In this document: positions 28,138 through 37,592 of the stretch, piece after piece
Numbering within the stretch: the first letter of the stretch is position 1
Layout of the letters: every line of letters begins with the position of its first letter
From: Candidatus Kuenenia stuttgartensis
GTDB lineage: Bacteria; Planctomycetota; Planctomycetia; Gemmatales; Gemmataceae
Reading direction: 5' to 3'
Assembly (NCBI GenBank): GCA_945875585.1
Contig: CAMCLK010000010.1
Span: 40,300 to 104,299 of the forward strand
Length of the DNA stretch: 64,000 nucleotides
Notes under the pieces: model-generated
What the model was told of the DNA's origin: nothing
The model's input: only the letters and a program-made list of their open reading frames with translations
The model's database searches: none
Program-made: the position numbers and the translations under genes

Positions 28138-29714
28138 ATCCGTCTCTCGATGATGCAGGACCTTCCTTCAGTCGTCAGGATCGCATTCGGGCCCGCGAGC
28201 ACAGGCTGCGCCTCGTGGGCCAGACCGACCACATGATTGAAGCCCTCGGCCTCATGGCACATGAATTGGCGAGCTTTCCCGAGCAGGCAGCCCTTATGGA
28301 AGACCTCCTCCGTATGAAGCGGGGGGCCACAAAGGCACGCGATCTGGTGGTTTTGCTGGATCCGGCGGTTCTCGAGACCTGGTCATTGGCTTGCGAAGAG
28401 CATCAGGCCAGGCGCGACCTTCGCCACGACCTCCGCGCATCCCTTGGAATCGTCAAAGGGTTTGCCGAGGATATCCTTCAGGCGGGCGAACTGGTTCAGT
28501 CGGAGTATTTTCCCGATTTGAAAAAGATCGTTCGGCAGGCACGCGATGCCATTGAACAAGTGGACATGCTTCTGCCCCGTGAATCTGCCGAAGGGTTGCG
28601 TGAGAATCCCCGCTCCACAGTAATCATTCCTCCTGCTCCGTCCCGGGGGCAGGCTCTCCTTGGAGGGCGCGTTCTGATTGTGGATGACACTACGGAAAAC
28701 CGGGCACTGTTGGTCCGCCAGATGATGGCAATCAGTTCCAATATTGCCCCGGTGGAGGCCACCGGTGGTGAGCAGGCCCTGACGTTACTGGCTGACCTCG
28801 ACATCGATGCCGTGCTTTTGGACCTCAACATGCCCGGCATGAACGGTTACCAGGTTCTAGAGCGGATGAAATTAGTTTCGGAAACAAAACAGATACCTGT
28901 GATCATGATATCTGGAATTGATTTTGATCAGGCGGCTCTTCAGGCCATTGGCATGGGTGCGGAGGATTTTCTTCAAAGGCCAATCGACCCCAGACTTTTG
29001 CGCGCTCGTCTAGGGGCCTGCCTTGATCGGAAGGTGCTAAACGACCGCGGCAAAAGGTTGCTGGCGCAGGTCCGCCATCAGGCGCGTGAATTCAACGGAC
29101 TGCTCCGTAGCATTCTGCCCGACCAGGTTCTGCTGGAAATGCGCAATGGAAGATATCCCCCTAGGCGCGTTGACAATGTGTGCGTTCTCTTCGCCGATCT
29201 TGTCGGTTTCACGAAATTCTGCCGTAACGCTGATCCCGAATTGGTGATACAGCCGCTGCAGAACCTCATTGAACGCTGGGAAGACGCGGCGCAATCGTTT
29301 TCTGTTCAGAAGATCAAGACCATCGGCGACGCCCTGATGTGCGCCTCGGGGCTTCTCACTCCTGAAATGAATCCGGTCGAGGTCTGCGTTCGCTATGGGC
29401 TCGAGCTCATGCGCATTACCCGGGAAATCAACCCCGAGTGGGACTTGCGTGTCGGCATTCACGTCGGCCCGGTGGTGGCAGGCATTGTTGGCAGGCGACA
29501 ATTCCTGTTCGATCTGTGGGGTGATACGGTCAATACGGCCAGCCGGATGGAAAGCGGTGGCGAAAAAGGCCGCATTTGCCTCAGCGAAGAAGCCTACATG
29601 GCCATAAGCCGAATCAGTCGTGCCACCCTGCGCGGGGGACACGAAGTCAAGAGCCTAGGCAAGGTGAATCAGTACCTCTTTGAGGGGTTCATTGACGAGG
29701 TTTCATCAGAATGA
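28122..29714 (+). CDS. DHp-REC-adenylate/guanylate cyclase
   Basis: The 530-residue protein begins with a helical region carrying an H-box-like motif (DLRHDLRASLGIVKGFAED, near residue 105-123). This looks like a histidine-kinase dimerisation domain but has no ATP-binding domain after it. A receiver domain follows (VDDTTENR, phospho-Asp in VLLDLNMPG). The last part is a class III nucleotide cyclase with metal-binding Asp residues in LFADLVGFTKF and IKTIGDALM, and the WGDTVNTASRME segment. It should make cAMP or cGMP under control of the upstream kinase. Start: the ATG at 28122 overlaps the response-regulator gene. Confidence 0.88.
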   Translation: MADPVNPSLDDAGPSFSRQDRIRAREHRLRLVGQTDHMIEALGLMAHELASFPEQAALMEDLLRMKRGATKARDLVVLLDPAVLETWSLACEEHQARRDLRHDLRASLGIVKGFAEDILQAGELVQSEYFPDLKKIVRQARDAIEQVDMLLPRESAEGLRENPRSTVIIPPAPSRGQALLGGRVLIVDDTTENRALLVRQMMAISSNIAPVEATGGEQALTLLADLDIDAVLLDLNMPGMNGYQVLERMKLVSETKQIPVIMISGIDFDQAALQAIGMGAEDFLQRPIDPRLLRARLGACLDRKVLNDRGKRLLAQVRHQAREFNGLLRSILPDQVLLEMRNGRYPPRRVDNVCVLFADLVGFTKFCRNADPELVIQPLQNLIERWEDAAQSFSVQKIKTIGDALMCASGLLTPEMNPVEVCVRYGLELMRITREINPEWDLRVGIHVGPVVAGIVGRRQFLFDLWGDTVNTASRMESGGEKGRICLSEEAYMAISRISRATLRGGHEVKSLGKVNQYLFEGFIDEVSSE

Positions 29715-29790
29715 TCGCGTTTCCTCTGTGGCGCGGTATCATGGGTGTGGAGACCCGTACCCCGTAATTATCTGGAGCCTTGCCTCCGCC

Positions 29791-32253
29791 ATGCCGGCCA
29801 CCGAACATTTTCTCAAAGGCCTTTTCATTGCCTTGGCCATTCACGCCGGCATCTGGGCCTCCTACGACCCCGCAGATCGATGGATAACCTTGGTTTTCAT
29901 CGATGCCTTGGCATTGTTGGGCCTGACAGTTGCCCTCACTTGGGCCGCTTTGCGCACGGGACGTGGCCGGAATCGGCCCATGGCACATCTGGTTTTCTTG
30001 CTGCTACAGCATGGAACCGTGGCCAGGGCGGGGCTTGTTGGCGGCATGGCCGTTGGCGCCCTTGCCCTGACACCACTTCATTCAGTCGCCGAAAAGGAAA
30101 TGCTGGGGGTACTCGTCGCCACCGGTTTGCTTGTTGGCGCTGCCTGTGGTGCCTCGGCGCGGGTAAGGCGGCCCGATGCCCGGTTCGGCATGGCCCTGCT
30201 CACCGTAGCCTTGGGTGTGACAGCAGGATTTCTTGCCGTTTGGGCCCCATGGCGTGAAAATCCGGCAGACCTGCTACCAGAACGCCTCGATATGCTGCTG
30301 CCGCAAATTCTGCTGCTTCTGCTTCTGGTTCCGGTGCTCGATACCGCTGGTGAAAGCGCGCAAACGGAATCCGATGGCGCGGTCTGGTGCGCGCTTCTGG
30401 GGCTTGCGCTTTGGTTACCATCGCGCGCGGGGCCACCCGCCTTGGTGCTGGTTGTGCTGGTGGTTCCCGTGGTGGCGTTTGCCATGCTGGCCCGATTGGT
30501 TTTGCCCGGTTGGGCGTCGTTCAAACTGGCGTTTAGAGGACGAGGATTGGCGCGGCAGGGCGATTTGCCCGGAGCGCTGGCATGCTTCCGCAAAGCACTG
30601 CGGCTGAATCCGGCTGATCGCATGGCGCGCGAAGGCTACTGGCGCACGCATCTGGAGCTGGAACCCGAGGGAATTGCTGCCGACCCCTTGGCGCGCAGGC
30701 TGGTTCATCCGGGCGATTGCCTCGACCGCGCGGCTGAACTTCTCCGCACATCGCCACCCCGCATCGACGATGCCAAGCGCTTGCTGGTGCTTGCAGAACG
30801 GCTCGATCCAGCGCTGGAGCCACAGGTTTGTTTCTGGCGCGCCGTCTCGCTTTTGCACCAGAAACGTGAAGACGAGGCCTTCGATCTTGTCGCCCCGTTG
30901 GTGGCGATGCCCAGCCGAGAACAAACAGAAGAGCAAAGCGCCGCAGAAATCTTGGGCTGGCGTTTGCTGCTGGCCTGGCACAAGGGCGCCCGCGAGCGTG
31001 TGGGCGAACCAGCCCTGGCTTTGCCGGGCAGGCGGTTGGCAGCCATTTCGGCCATTGAACGTGGCCTATTGGTTAATCCCACCGATGATGAACTTTGGGC
31101 GATCAAGCGCGAACTGTATTCCGGACTCACCATGGCGGAATTCCGCGCCGGGCGGGACATGGGGCTGCCTCCGGCAGATCCGGGTTATCTGGATGAGCTC
31201 TCAGCCACCTTGGCCGAAGACGAGGCCACGTGGCTGCGTGCCGCCGACTACATGGCGATGGCCACGGAAGCAGGCGGTTCGCGTGCTGTGCGTCGCTTGA
31301 TTGGCTTGGCTAGGCTTTTAGAGCGTCACGGGCAAAACGAAGAGTCATTGCAGCGGTTTCACAACGCGGCAGTGGCAGGGAGGGCCATGGGGCCCGATTC
31401 TTTGGAACCAGAAGATCGCGAACTCTATTTCCGGGCCGCGCGCCATCAGGCTGAATTGGCTGAGCACGAGGGGCGTGGCACCGATGCCATTGGTTGGTGG
31501 CAAGCCACGTTGGCCTCGGAAAGAAGCGGTATCGAGACACTTCGTCGGTTGGCCGCGCTCTACGAAGCCGCTGGTGATCCATTAGCTGCACTCCGCTATG
31601 TGGTTCGTGGTCTGGTTTACCAAAGCGACGACAAAGACTTGTTAGATCGCCGGGAACGTTATTTGTGGTCATTGCCGCTGGACGGTCCTTCCACCACTGC
31701 CGAAGCGTTGCGTGGTCTGGTGGAACCAGCGCACTGCATACGCCGGGCGCGCGAAATCCTCGATGACCGACGTTCCGACACCACGTGGCTGGAAGTGGCC
31801 GAGCACCTCCTTGTTTTGGCGGAACGCGTTGATCCTGACAACCTGACCGCACGGGTGAATCTGGCCCGCGCGCGGTTGCGTTTAGGCGACCGCGATGCCG
31901 CTGTAGCGGGGTACGAATCGGTCCGGGCTGCAAAGCCCAGCGGACTGTTTCAAGGCGACGCGCCCGAGGCATGGCAATTGGCCAACCAAGCTCTGGGGGA
32001 GCTGTATTTAGAGTGCGGCCGTCCCAAAGACGCCGTTGCCTGCCTGCTTGATTTTCGCGATAGCCCAAAAGCGGGCGCAGCGACGCTCTTCAAGCTGGGG
32101 CAAGCCTATGAGGAAATGCGCGATATCAAGCGTGCGCGCTCTTATTACACACAGGTGACAGGTTATGAGGGAAATCCACTGGTCTGGCAGGCCAGAGAGG
32201 CCATCGACAGGTTGACGAACGGCACCAACAATGCTGATACTTCCGCGCAGTAA
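29791..32253 (+). CDS. Membrane protein with TPR repeats
   Basis: The 820-residue protein starts with about eight hydrophobic spans (residues 5-250) and continues with a long all-helical region containing tetratricopeptide repeats. Examples are RQGDLPGALACFRKALRLNP just after the membrane part, and two near the C-terminus around CGRPKDAVACLLDF and LGQAYEEMRDIKRARSYY. TPRs bind other proteins. No enzymatic motif is seen. The ATG at 29791 (MPATEHFLKG) puts the first span at the N-terminus and was preferred over earlier in-frame codons that overlap the cyclase gene. It follows the cyclase by 76 bases and may be its scaffold. Confidence 0.78.
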   Translation: MPATEHFLKGLFIALAIHAGIWASYDPADRWITLVFIDALALLGLTVALTWAALRTGRGRNRPMAHLVFLLLQHGTVARAGLVGGMAVGALALTPLHSVAEKEMLGVLVATGLLVGAACGASARVRRPDARFGMALLTVALGVTAGFLAVWAPWRENPADLLPERLDMLLPQILLLLLLVPVLDTAGESAQTESDGAVWCALLGLALWLPSRAGPPALVLVVLVVPVVAFAMLARLVLPGWASFKLAFRGRGLARQGDLPGALACFRKALRLNPADRMAREGYWRTHLELEPEGIAADPLARRLVHPGDCLDRAAELLRTSPPRIDDAKRLLVLAERLDPALEPQVCFWRAVSLLHQKREDEAFDLVAPLVAMPSREQTEEQSAAEILGWRLLLAWHKGARERVGEPALALPGRRLAAISAIERGLLVNPTDDELWAIKRELYSGLTMAEFRAGRDMGLPPADPGYLDELSATLAEDEATWLRAADYMAMATEAGGSRAVRRLIGLARLLERHGQNEESLQRFHNAAVAGRAMGPDSLEPEDRELYFRAARHQAELAEHEGRGTDAIGWWQATLASERSGIETLRRLAALYEAAGDPLAALRYVVRGLVYQSDDKDLLDRRERYLWSLPLDGPSTTAEALRGLVEPAHCIRRAREILDDRRSDTTWLEVAEHLLVLAERVDPDNLTARVNLARARLRLGDRDAAVAGYESVRAAKPSGLFQGDAPEAWQLANQALGELYLECGRPKDAVACLLDFRDSPKAGAATLFKLGQAYEEMRDIKRARSYYTQVTGYEGNPLVWQAREAIDRLTNGTNNADTSAQ

Positions 32254-32339
32254 CCCCACCATCCTTCATGGGTCTGTATCATGACCAATGTGTCTAGTCC
32301 GATCCAGATCGAACAAGTTCCAGCGGGGGTTGCTGCTCC

Positions 32340-33353
32340 ATGCGCGACCTGACTTCGTGGAGAATACCACTGGCAACGCTCAGCGGCGTGCCGCTGTTCA
32401 TGCACATCCTTTACCCGGTGGTGGCCTTGGGTGTGGTTCTCAGAGTTATTTCAGCGTCGGGAGCACCTGATGGCATTTGGCGCGAAATTGTCCTGATTCA
32501 GATCATCTTGCTCCTCTCAGTCATGCTGCGGCTATTGGTGTCCCACCAGATCGATATCCGCACGGGTGGATCCCCTTCGGAACTGACCGTCTGGAACCTG
32601 GGACATTTCACACGCGACCGCGACTATTCTCCAAGCGTTTCAACCCTTCTGGCCGGGCTGGCAACCAGCTTGATGGTTGCCGCAGTTTCTTCCGTTGTTC
32701 TCATGATCATGGGGTATTTTCCGCCGTCTCTAGTGGGGTGGGATGCCCTTGGTTTTTCGCGGGCCGGAACAGTGCTACTGGCTGCTGTTTCGGGAGATTC
32801 CGTGTCGGTCGACCCGGGTTTTTCCACCTTTCTGGCGCGATTGTACATTGTCAATGCTTGGCTGTTCTTGGCTAATCTCCTGCCCGTGATTCCCCTCGAC
32901 GGAGCGCGCCTTTTAGAGCGCTTGCTCGGATGGCGCATGGAACTGCGCGAAGCCGCGCTTGGAACGCTGTTTGCCTCGATGCTTGGCATTTTGGCGGTGG
33001 CTGTTGCGGGAATAGCTGCCAACGAAGTCCTTTTCATCATTCTGGCGCTGTTCCTTCATCTGCAAACACGTTTGGAAGCCGTGCGGATGGAGGTCATTCC
33101 TTCCGCCTTCGGTTATGATGATCATGACGACCCTGACCTGCCTCCACGGGCATCGTGGTGGCAGCGATGGAAGGCGCGCAGGGCTGAAGAGCGAACCCGC
33201 AAAGCCGCGGCAAACCGTGTTGAGGAGGACCGCCGCATGGATTCCCTCCTAGACAAGTTGCATCGGTTAGGGCAGGGAGGGCTTACCGGCGCCGAGCACC
33301 GATTCATGAGGCAATATGCCGAAAAGTACAGGCCTCGCCAGCGAGGCCGATAA
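32340..33353 (+). CDS. M50 site-2-protease-like protein lacking the zinc motif
   Basis: The 337-residue membrane protein follows the layout of site-2 protease-like M50 proteins. The second-half motif NLLPVIPLDGARLLE, which normally brings the third zinc ligand Asp, is intact. At the place of the HExxH zinc site (about residues 62-75) the sequence reads LRLLVSHQIDIRTGG: the Glu and the first His are missing, although the following WNLGHF segment still aligns with the family's WPLGG. It is thus probably a non-catalytic paralogue. The cytoplasmic tail is basic and ends in a LTGAEHRFMRQYAEKYR helix seen on other planctomycete membrane proteins. Confidence 0.7.
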   Translation: MRDLTSWRIPLATLSGVPLFMHILYPVVALGVVLRVISASGAPDGIWREIVLIQIILLLSVMLRLLVSHQIDIRTGGSPSELTVWNLGHFTRDRDYSPSVSTLLAGLATSLMVAAVSSVVLMIMGYFPPSLVGWDALGFSRAGTVLLAAVSGDSVSVDPGFSTFLARLYIVNAWLFLANLLPVIPLDGARLLERLLGWRMELREAALGTLFASMLGILAVAVAGIAANEVLFIILALFLHLQTRLEAVRMEVIPSAFGYDDHDDPDLPPRASWWQRWKARRAEERTRKAAANRVEEDRRMDSLLDKLHRLGQGGLTGAEHRFMRQYAEKYRPRQRGR

Positions 33354-33395
33354 CCAGAGCGGGGTAAAAGCCTCGCGGGAAAGGGATCATTTCAT

Positions 33396-34724
33396 ATGTC
33401 GGGCCGGATTGAACCACGTACCTTGAAGGGCTTTCGCGACTACCTGCCCGAGATGATGATCCCGCGTGAGCGGTTGCTCGAAGCGGCGCGCGGCGTCTAC
33501 CGCCGTTATGGGTTTGCTCCTATTGATACTCCGGCTCTCGAATATGCGGAAATTCTTCTGGGTAAGGGCGGGGAAGAATCCGACAAGATCGTCTACCGTT
33601 TCCAAGATCATGGCAATCGCGATGTGGCGCTGCGCTTCGACCTGACGGTGCCGTTCGCGCGCTTTGCCGCCATGCATGTGGGTAAATTGGGCATACCGTT
33701 CAAACGCTATGCGATGGGCCCTGTTTGGCGTGGCGAAAATACGGGGCACGGCCGCTACCGCGAATTCTGGCAGTGCGACTTCGACACCATCGGCACCACC
33801 TCGGTTTCCAGCGATGCTGAGGCTTTGCTGGTAGCCCACGACCTGATGGTTGCCGCCGGAATCGAACGGTTTGTGCTGCGAGTCAACCACCGGCAGGTAT
33901 TGGGTGGGCTTCTGGAGACGATGGGGCTTGGGGATCAGGCCACAGCCATGCTGCGCGCCATCGACAAGCTTCCCAAGGTAGGCGCCGATGCCGTGGCGGC
34001 CGAAATGATGGAAAAAGCCGGGGCGATCCGTCCGCAGGCCGACACGGTTCTGGCCTTGGCGGGCCGTAAGGGAGAACCACTGGCTATGTTGTCTGATCTG
34101 GCCGTGGAACTGGCTGGTAGCGAGCGCGGTATGGCCGGTGTCACACGGTTGCGGGAGGTGTTTGAAGCCGTGCTGGCGGCAGGTTTGCCACCGGAGCGGA
34201 TTGGCCTCGATCTGGCCATTGCCCGCGGTCTGGATTATTATACAGGTATTATCTTTGAAACATTCCTCGGCGACCTCCCGGGAATCGGGAGCGTCTGTTC
34301 CGGTGGCCGTTACGACGACTTGGCCGGCTTGTACACGAAGCAGGCCCTGCCGGGTGTGGGTGCTTCATTGGGAGTTGACCGGTTGTTGGCCGCCCTTGAA
34401 GAACTGAAATGTCTGGGTACGGCTGGTGCTGTGGCCCCTGTCTTGATCGCCCAGTTCGAAGCCGGGCATCTGGGAACGTGCTTGGGCCTAGCGAGGCGAT
34501 TGCATGCCGCGGGAGTAGGAGCCGAGGTTTTCCCCGAGGCCAAAAAGATCGGTCAGCAGTTGCAGCATGCCGAGAAAAAGGGATTTCGTGTGGTGGTTTT
34601 GGCTGGCCCGGATGAGCGCGCCCGGGGCATTTGGAAAATCAAGCGGTTGGCGGATCGGTTTGAAATGGAACGGGCCGATGCCGATGTGCCTTCCGGTGTA
34701 GTGGAACTGTTGGCGGGAGGATAA
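33396..34724 (+). CDS. hisS: Histidyl-tRNA synthetase
   Basis: The 442-residue class II synthetase charges tRNA-His. Visible motifs are the N-terminal GFRDYLPE, motif 2 in GPVWRGENTGHGRYREFWQ, the histidine-specific ARGLDYYTGIIFE and GGRYDDL, and a C-terminal anticodon-binding domain. The length is normal. The ATG has AAGGGA upstream. The candidate nuclease gene follows five bases later with its own GGGAGG inside the hisS end. Confidence 0.95.
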   Translation: MSGRIEPRTLKGFRDYLPEMMIPRERLLEAARGVYRRYGFAPIDTPALEYAEILLGKGGEESDKIVYRFQDHGNRDVALRFDLTVPFARFAAMHVGKLGIPFKRYAMGPVWRGENTGHGRYREFWQCDFDTIGTTSVSSDAEALLVAHDLMVAAGIERFVLRVNHRQVLGGLLETMGLGDQATAMLRAIDKLPKVGADAVAAEMMEKAGAIRPQADTVLALAGRKGEPLAMLSDLAVELAGSERGMAGVTRLREVFEAVLAAGLPPERIGLDLAIARGLDYYTGIIFETFLGDLPGIGSVCSGGRYDDLAGLYTKQALPGVGASLGVDRLLAALEELKCLGTAGAVAPVLIAQFEAGHLGTCLGLARRLHAAGVGAEVFPEAKKIGQQLQHAEKKGFRVVVLAGPDERARGIWKIKRLADRFEMERADADVPSGVVELLAGG

Positions 34725-34729
34725 CCGTC

Positions 34730-35272
34730 GTGCTGGTGCACAATCACTACGAGCGCTCTTTTGCCGCCATGCTGCGGCACCGTGGCATCACGCACGTTCC
34801 CGTGGAAGAAAAACGCCGTTCGGTTATTGACGGCACACCAGTCAAGAGCCTTGATTTTTTGGTGTTGGGCGAGGGTGGGCGCTGGTTTGTGACGGATGTC
34901 AAAGGCAGGCGCTTCCCCGGCGGACCGCCCGGGAAACCGCGCCGTGTTTTGGAATGCTGGTCCACGCTGGACGATGTCGATGGTTTAGAGCGCTGGGCGA
35001 ATCGTTTTGGTGGTGGTTGTGAAGGATTATTAGTGTTTCCCTATCTGGTCGATCCGCAGCTGGCTGAGGAGTGTGGTTGGGGAGATGCTTGGGAGCATGA
35101 AGGCCGGCATTACCGCGTTCTGGCTGTGCGCGTGGCAGAGTACCGGCAGCATATGCGTGTCCGCAGTCCACGCTGGGGCACGGTCGATCTGCCCGCCGCC
35201 GCTTACAGGTCTCTTGTCCGACCCCTGAGCTATTTTACAGGTGCCGGTGAACCCTGGCTTCTGCCAGCGTGA
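34730..35272 (+). CDS. Candidate PD-(D/E)xK-fold nuclease, function unknown
   Basis: The 180-residue protein starts at GTG 34730, nine bases after a GGGAGG. I do not know the family, but the first 60 residues carry the spacing of a PD-(D/E)xK nuclease core: an N-terminal helix with a Glu (HNHYERSF, E8), then D42 in SLDFLVLG, then D56-V-K58 in WFVTDVKGRRF. This would be an endonuclease or a DNA repair factor. It is packed tightly behind hisS, but a functional link is not obvious. An inactive member of the fold is also possible. Confidence 0.6.
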   Translation: MLVHNHYERSFAAMLRHRGITHVPVEEKRRSVIDGTPVKSLDFLVLGEGGRWFVTDVKGRRFPGGPPGKPRRVLECWSTLDDVDGLERWANRFGGGCEGLLVFPYLVDPQLAEECGWGDAWEHEGRHYRVLAVRVAEYRQHMRVRSPRWGTVDLPAAAYRSLVRPLSYFTGAGEPWLLPA

Positions 35273-35288
35273 ACAAACCACGGAGTGA

Positions 35289-36098
35289 ATGAACATGTCA
35301 CGGCTCAAATCCGCCGTCCGGCTTCTGTCGTTGGCCACCGAACCAAGAGAAGGGTTCTTGCGCGCTGCCAGGTTGGGTGCGCAGGGCGTGGAGATCGATG
35401 CATCAAATGGTTTGAAACCGCGTGAGCTTTCTTCCACAGGCAGGCGTGAGCTGCGAACGGTGGCTGCTGGATATCAACTCAAAATTGCAGCGGTGCGCGC
35501 GCCTCTGAAGCGCGGCTTGGTTTGTCCGGAAGGCATGGAAGCGCGTCTGGAATTTCTGGAGGCCGCCATCGGTCTGGCGGTGGATATCGGCGCGAAGGTC
35601 GTTGTCATTGAGGCTGGCCAAGTACCTGACAAACCAGAGTCTTCAGGTGGCCGGGCCTTGTCGGCTTCGCTGGCGCATCTGGCGCCCGTGGCTGAAAAGT
35701 GTGGCGTTGCCATCGCGTTGGTGACCGGACTTGAATCGGCCGAAGTTCTGGTTGCGGCTTTGGCTTCATATCCCGCCGAAGTGATGGGGGCGGCGCTAGA
35801 CCCCGCCAACTGGATGGTCCACGGATTCGACCCGTGCCAAGAGCTTGAGCATCTTGCCGGGCGCGTGCGCCACGTGCATGCGCGCGACGCAAGGCGTTCA
35901 TCGCCCAGCCGCGCGGCTCTGGATATTCCGCTGGGCGAGGGCGACGTGCCGTGGCCGGTGCTATTGGCTCACTTATCTGTTTTTGGTTATGAAGGATATA
36001 TAACCATCGAAGATGCCAGTAGTGAGCCGCAGGCTGAAGCCATGGCGGCAGCCATGCCGGTTCTAAGAAATTGGCTGGCTGCTGGCAGGGGAATGTAA
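35289..36098 (+). CDS. Sugar phosphate isomerase/epimerase (xylose-isomerase-like TIM barrel)
   Basis: The 269-residue protein matches the AP_endonuc_2/xylose isomerase-like TIM-barrel group. Signs are the GAQGVEIDAS strand near residue 34, VVVIEAGQ in the middle, a AALDPANW strand, a HVHARD motif with metal-ligand His, and GYEGYITIED near the end. Substrates in this group are diverse, so the reaction is unknown. An alternative start lies two codons later. The gene ends just before a long hairpin. Confidence 0.82.
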   Translation: MNMSRLKSAVRLLSLATEPREGFLRAARLGAQGVEIDASNGLKPRELSSTGRRELRTVAAGYQLKIAAVRAPLKRGLVCPEGMEARLEFLEAAIGLAVDIGAKVVVIEAGQVPDKPESSGGRALSASLAHLAPVAEKCGVAIALVTGLESAEVLVAALASYPAEVMGAALDPANWMVHGFDPCQELEHLAGRVRHVHARDARRSSPSRAALDIPLGEGDVPWPVLLAHLSVFGYEGYITIEDASSEPQAEAMAAAMPVLRNWLAAGRGM

Positions 36099-36099
36099 G

Positions 36100-36146
36100 A
36101 GAAGCTTAACTCGCTCAATCTGCGAGATTGAGCGAGTTAAGCTTCT
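36100..36146. terminator. Long bidirectional terminator hairpin
   Basis: A perfect 21-bp inverted repeat with a five-base loop sits between two convergent genes. It starts agaagcttaactcgctcaat and is matched exactly on the other side of tgcga. It can terminate both the isomerase and the DUF1501 gene, although T tracts are short. Confidence 0.8.
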
Positions 36147-36155
36147 TCGTATGGT

Positions 36156-37514
36156 TTAAACCATTTCCCGCAGTGGCACCGCGTTGTCTTCCACTAGGAA
36201 GTTTGGCCGGCCAGTGGCGTCTTGCAGGGTGGTTGTGGATGTGTCGATTCCCAGATGGCGGTAGAGGGTGGCATAAATTTCGCCAAAGGTCACCGGGCGC
36301 GCCACCGCTTCTCCCGCAATGCGGTCGGTGGCGCCGATCACCTGCCCGTGCCGCATATCGCCGCCAAACATCAGGGCGCAGTTCACTTGAGGCCAGTGGT
36401 CTCGGCCCACTTGACCACTGATTTTCGGGGTTCTGCCGAATTCACCCATCACCACCACGGCGCAATCGCGGTCGAGTCCGCGCACGTGCAGGTCTTCTAC
36501 CAAGGCGCTGACACATTTGTCGAAAATCGGAAAATCTTCCTGCTCGCGAAGGAAGATAGAGTTGTTAGCCCTGCCCTCGGCATTGGTCCCGCCGTGCCAG
36601 TCCCACTTGCTGTAGTTCAAGGTGACCACACGGGCACCCGCTTCTACCAGACGACGCGCCATCAGCATGCTCTGGGGCACGCGCGGCGCGCCGTTGGCAT
36701 CGATCATGATTTTGGGATTGCCTGTACCGTACCGATCGACCACACGGCTTTCCTCGCGGGAAAGGTCCAAGGCTTCAGCAAAGCGGGTGGATGTGAGAAG
36801 ATTAAGAGCCCGTTCGTTGAAAGTATCCATCCCCGTCATGGTGCCGCTGGCATCGATGGTACGGCGGATGCTGTCGAAACCATTGAGCAAGGTTTTGCGT
36901 TCGGCGAGTTGGTTGAGAGTGATCCCCTTGAGGATCATGTCGTCGCGGGTCGGGCCGCTGGGTTTGAATGGCGTGTGCGCGGCTCCTAAAAAGCCACTGC
37001 CTGGCTCGTTGTACGGCCCATGGGTGCAGGTGTAACAGAGGCTGACAAACGGCGGGATGGCAGGGTGCGCCGGGCCGAGCAGGCGCGTGATGGCGGAACC
37101 GAACTGCGGCCAACCGCCTGGCGGTTTGAGCTTTTTGGGATCGTGACCGTGGAACACCTGCTGGGCGTCGTGGTCGCTTTGGTTGCCTACCAGCGAACGG
37201 ATGATGGTCATCTTGTCCATCAACCGGGCAAGCTGGGGGAAAGCTTCGCAAATCTTGATACCGGTGACGTTTGTGGCAATCGGCTTCCAAGGGCCAGCAA
37301 TTTCCTTGGGGGCATCGGGCTTCAGGTCGAACATATCCTGATGGGGAGGTCCGCCTACCAGATAAATAAAGATGACCGACTTCGTGGAAGACTTGATACC
37401 CGCCGCTGCTTCAGCGCGCAGCAGATTGGGCAACGACAATCCACCCATACCCAGCATGCCTGCCTGAAGGAATCCGCGGCGATGCAGGCTGTGGGGGCGA
37501 ATGGGTGCTGCCAT
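36156..37514 (-). CDS. Tat-exported DUF1501 protein
   Basis: The 452-residue protein has a twin-arginine signal (LHRRGFLQAGMLGMGGLSL) and the DUF1501 sulfatase-like fold: VIFIYLVGGPPHQDMFDLKP near the start, GSAITRLLGP, and the VVMGEFGRTPKISGQVGRDHWP block late in the protein. DUF1501 proteins belong to the alkaline-phosphatase/sulfatase superfamily and are usually paired with DUF1553 genes in planctomycetes. No DUF1553 gene lies beside this one. Its role is unknown. Confidence 0.9.
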   Translation of the reverse strand: MAAPIRPHSLHRRGFLQAGMLGMGGLSLPNLLRAEAAAGIKSSTKSVIFIYLVGGPPHQDMFDLKPDAPKEIAGPWKPIATNVTGIKICEAFPQLARLMDKMTIIRSLVGNQSDHDAQQVFHGHDPKKLKPPGGWPQFGSAITRLLGPAHPAIPPFVSLCYTCTHGPYNEPGSGFLGAAHTPFKPSGPTRDDMILKGITLNQLAERKTLLNGFDSIRRTIDASGTMTGMDTFNERALNLLTSTRFAEALDLSREESRVVDRYGTGNPKIMIDANGAPRVPQSMLMARRLVEAGARVVTLNYSKWDWHGGTNAEGRANNSIFLREQEDFPIFDKCVSALVEDLHVRGLDRDCAVVVMGEFGRTPKISGQVGRDHWPQVNCALMFGGDMRHGQVIGATDRIAGEAVARPVTFGEIYATLYRHLGIDTSTTTLQDATGRPNFLVEDNAVPLREMV

Positions 37515-37592
37515 GGTGGTTCTCCATGCTCAAAACAGGTGCTACGGTACGCCGGCAGGGGGGACCGGGCTTGAGGCTAATATTCCTATACC

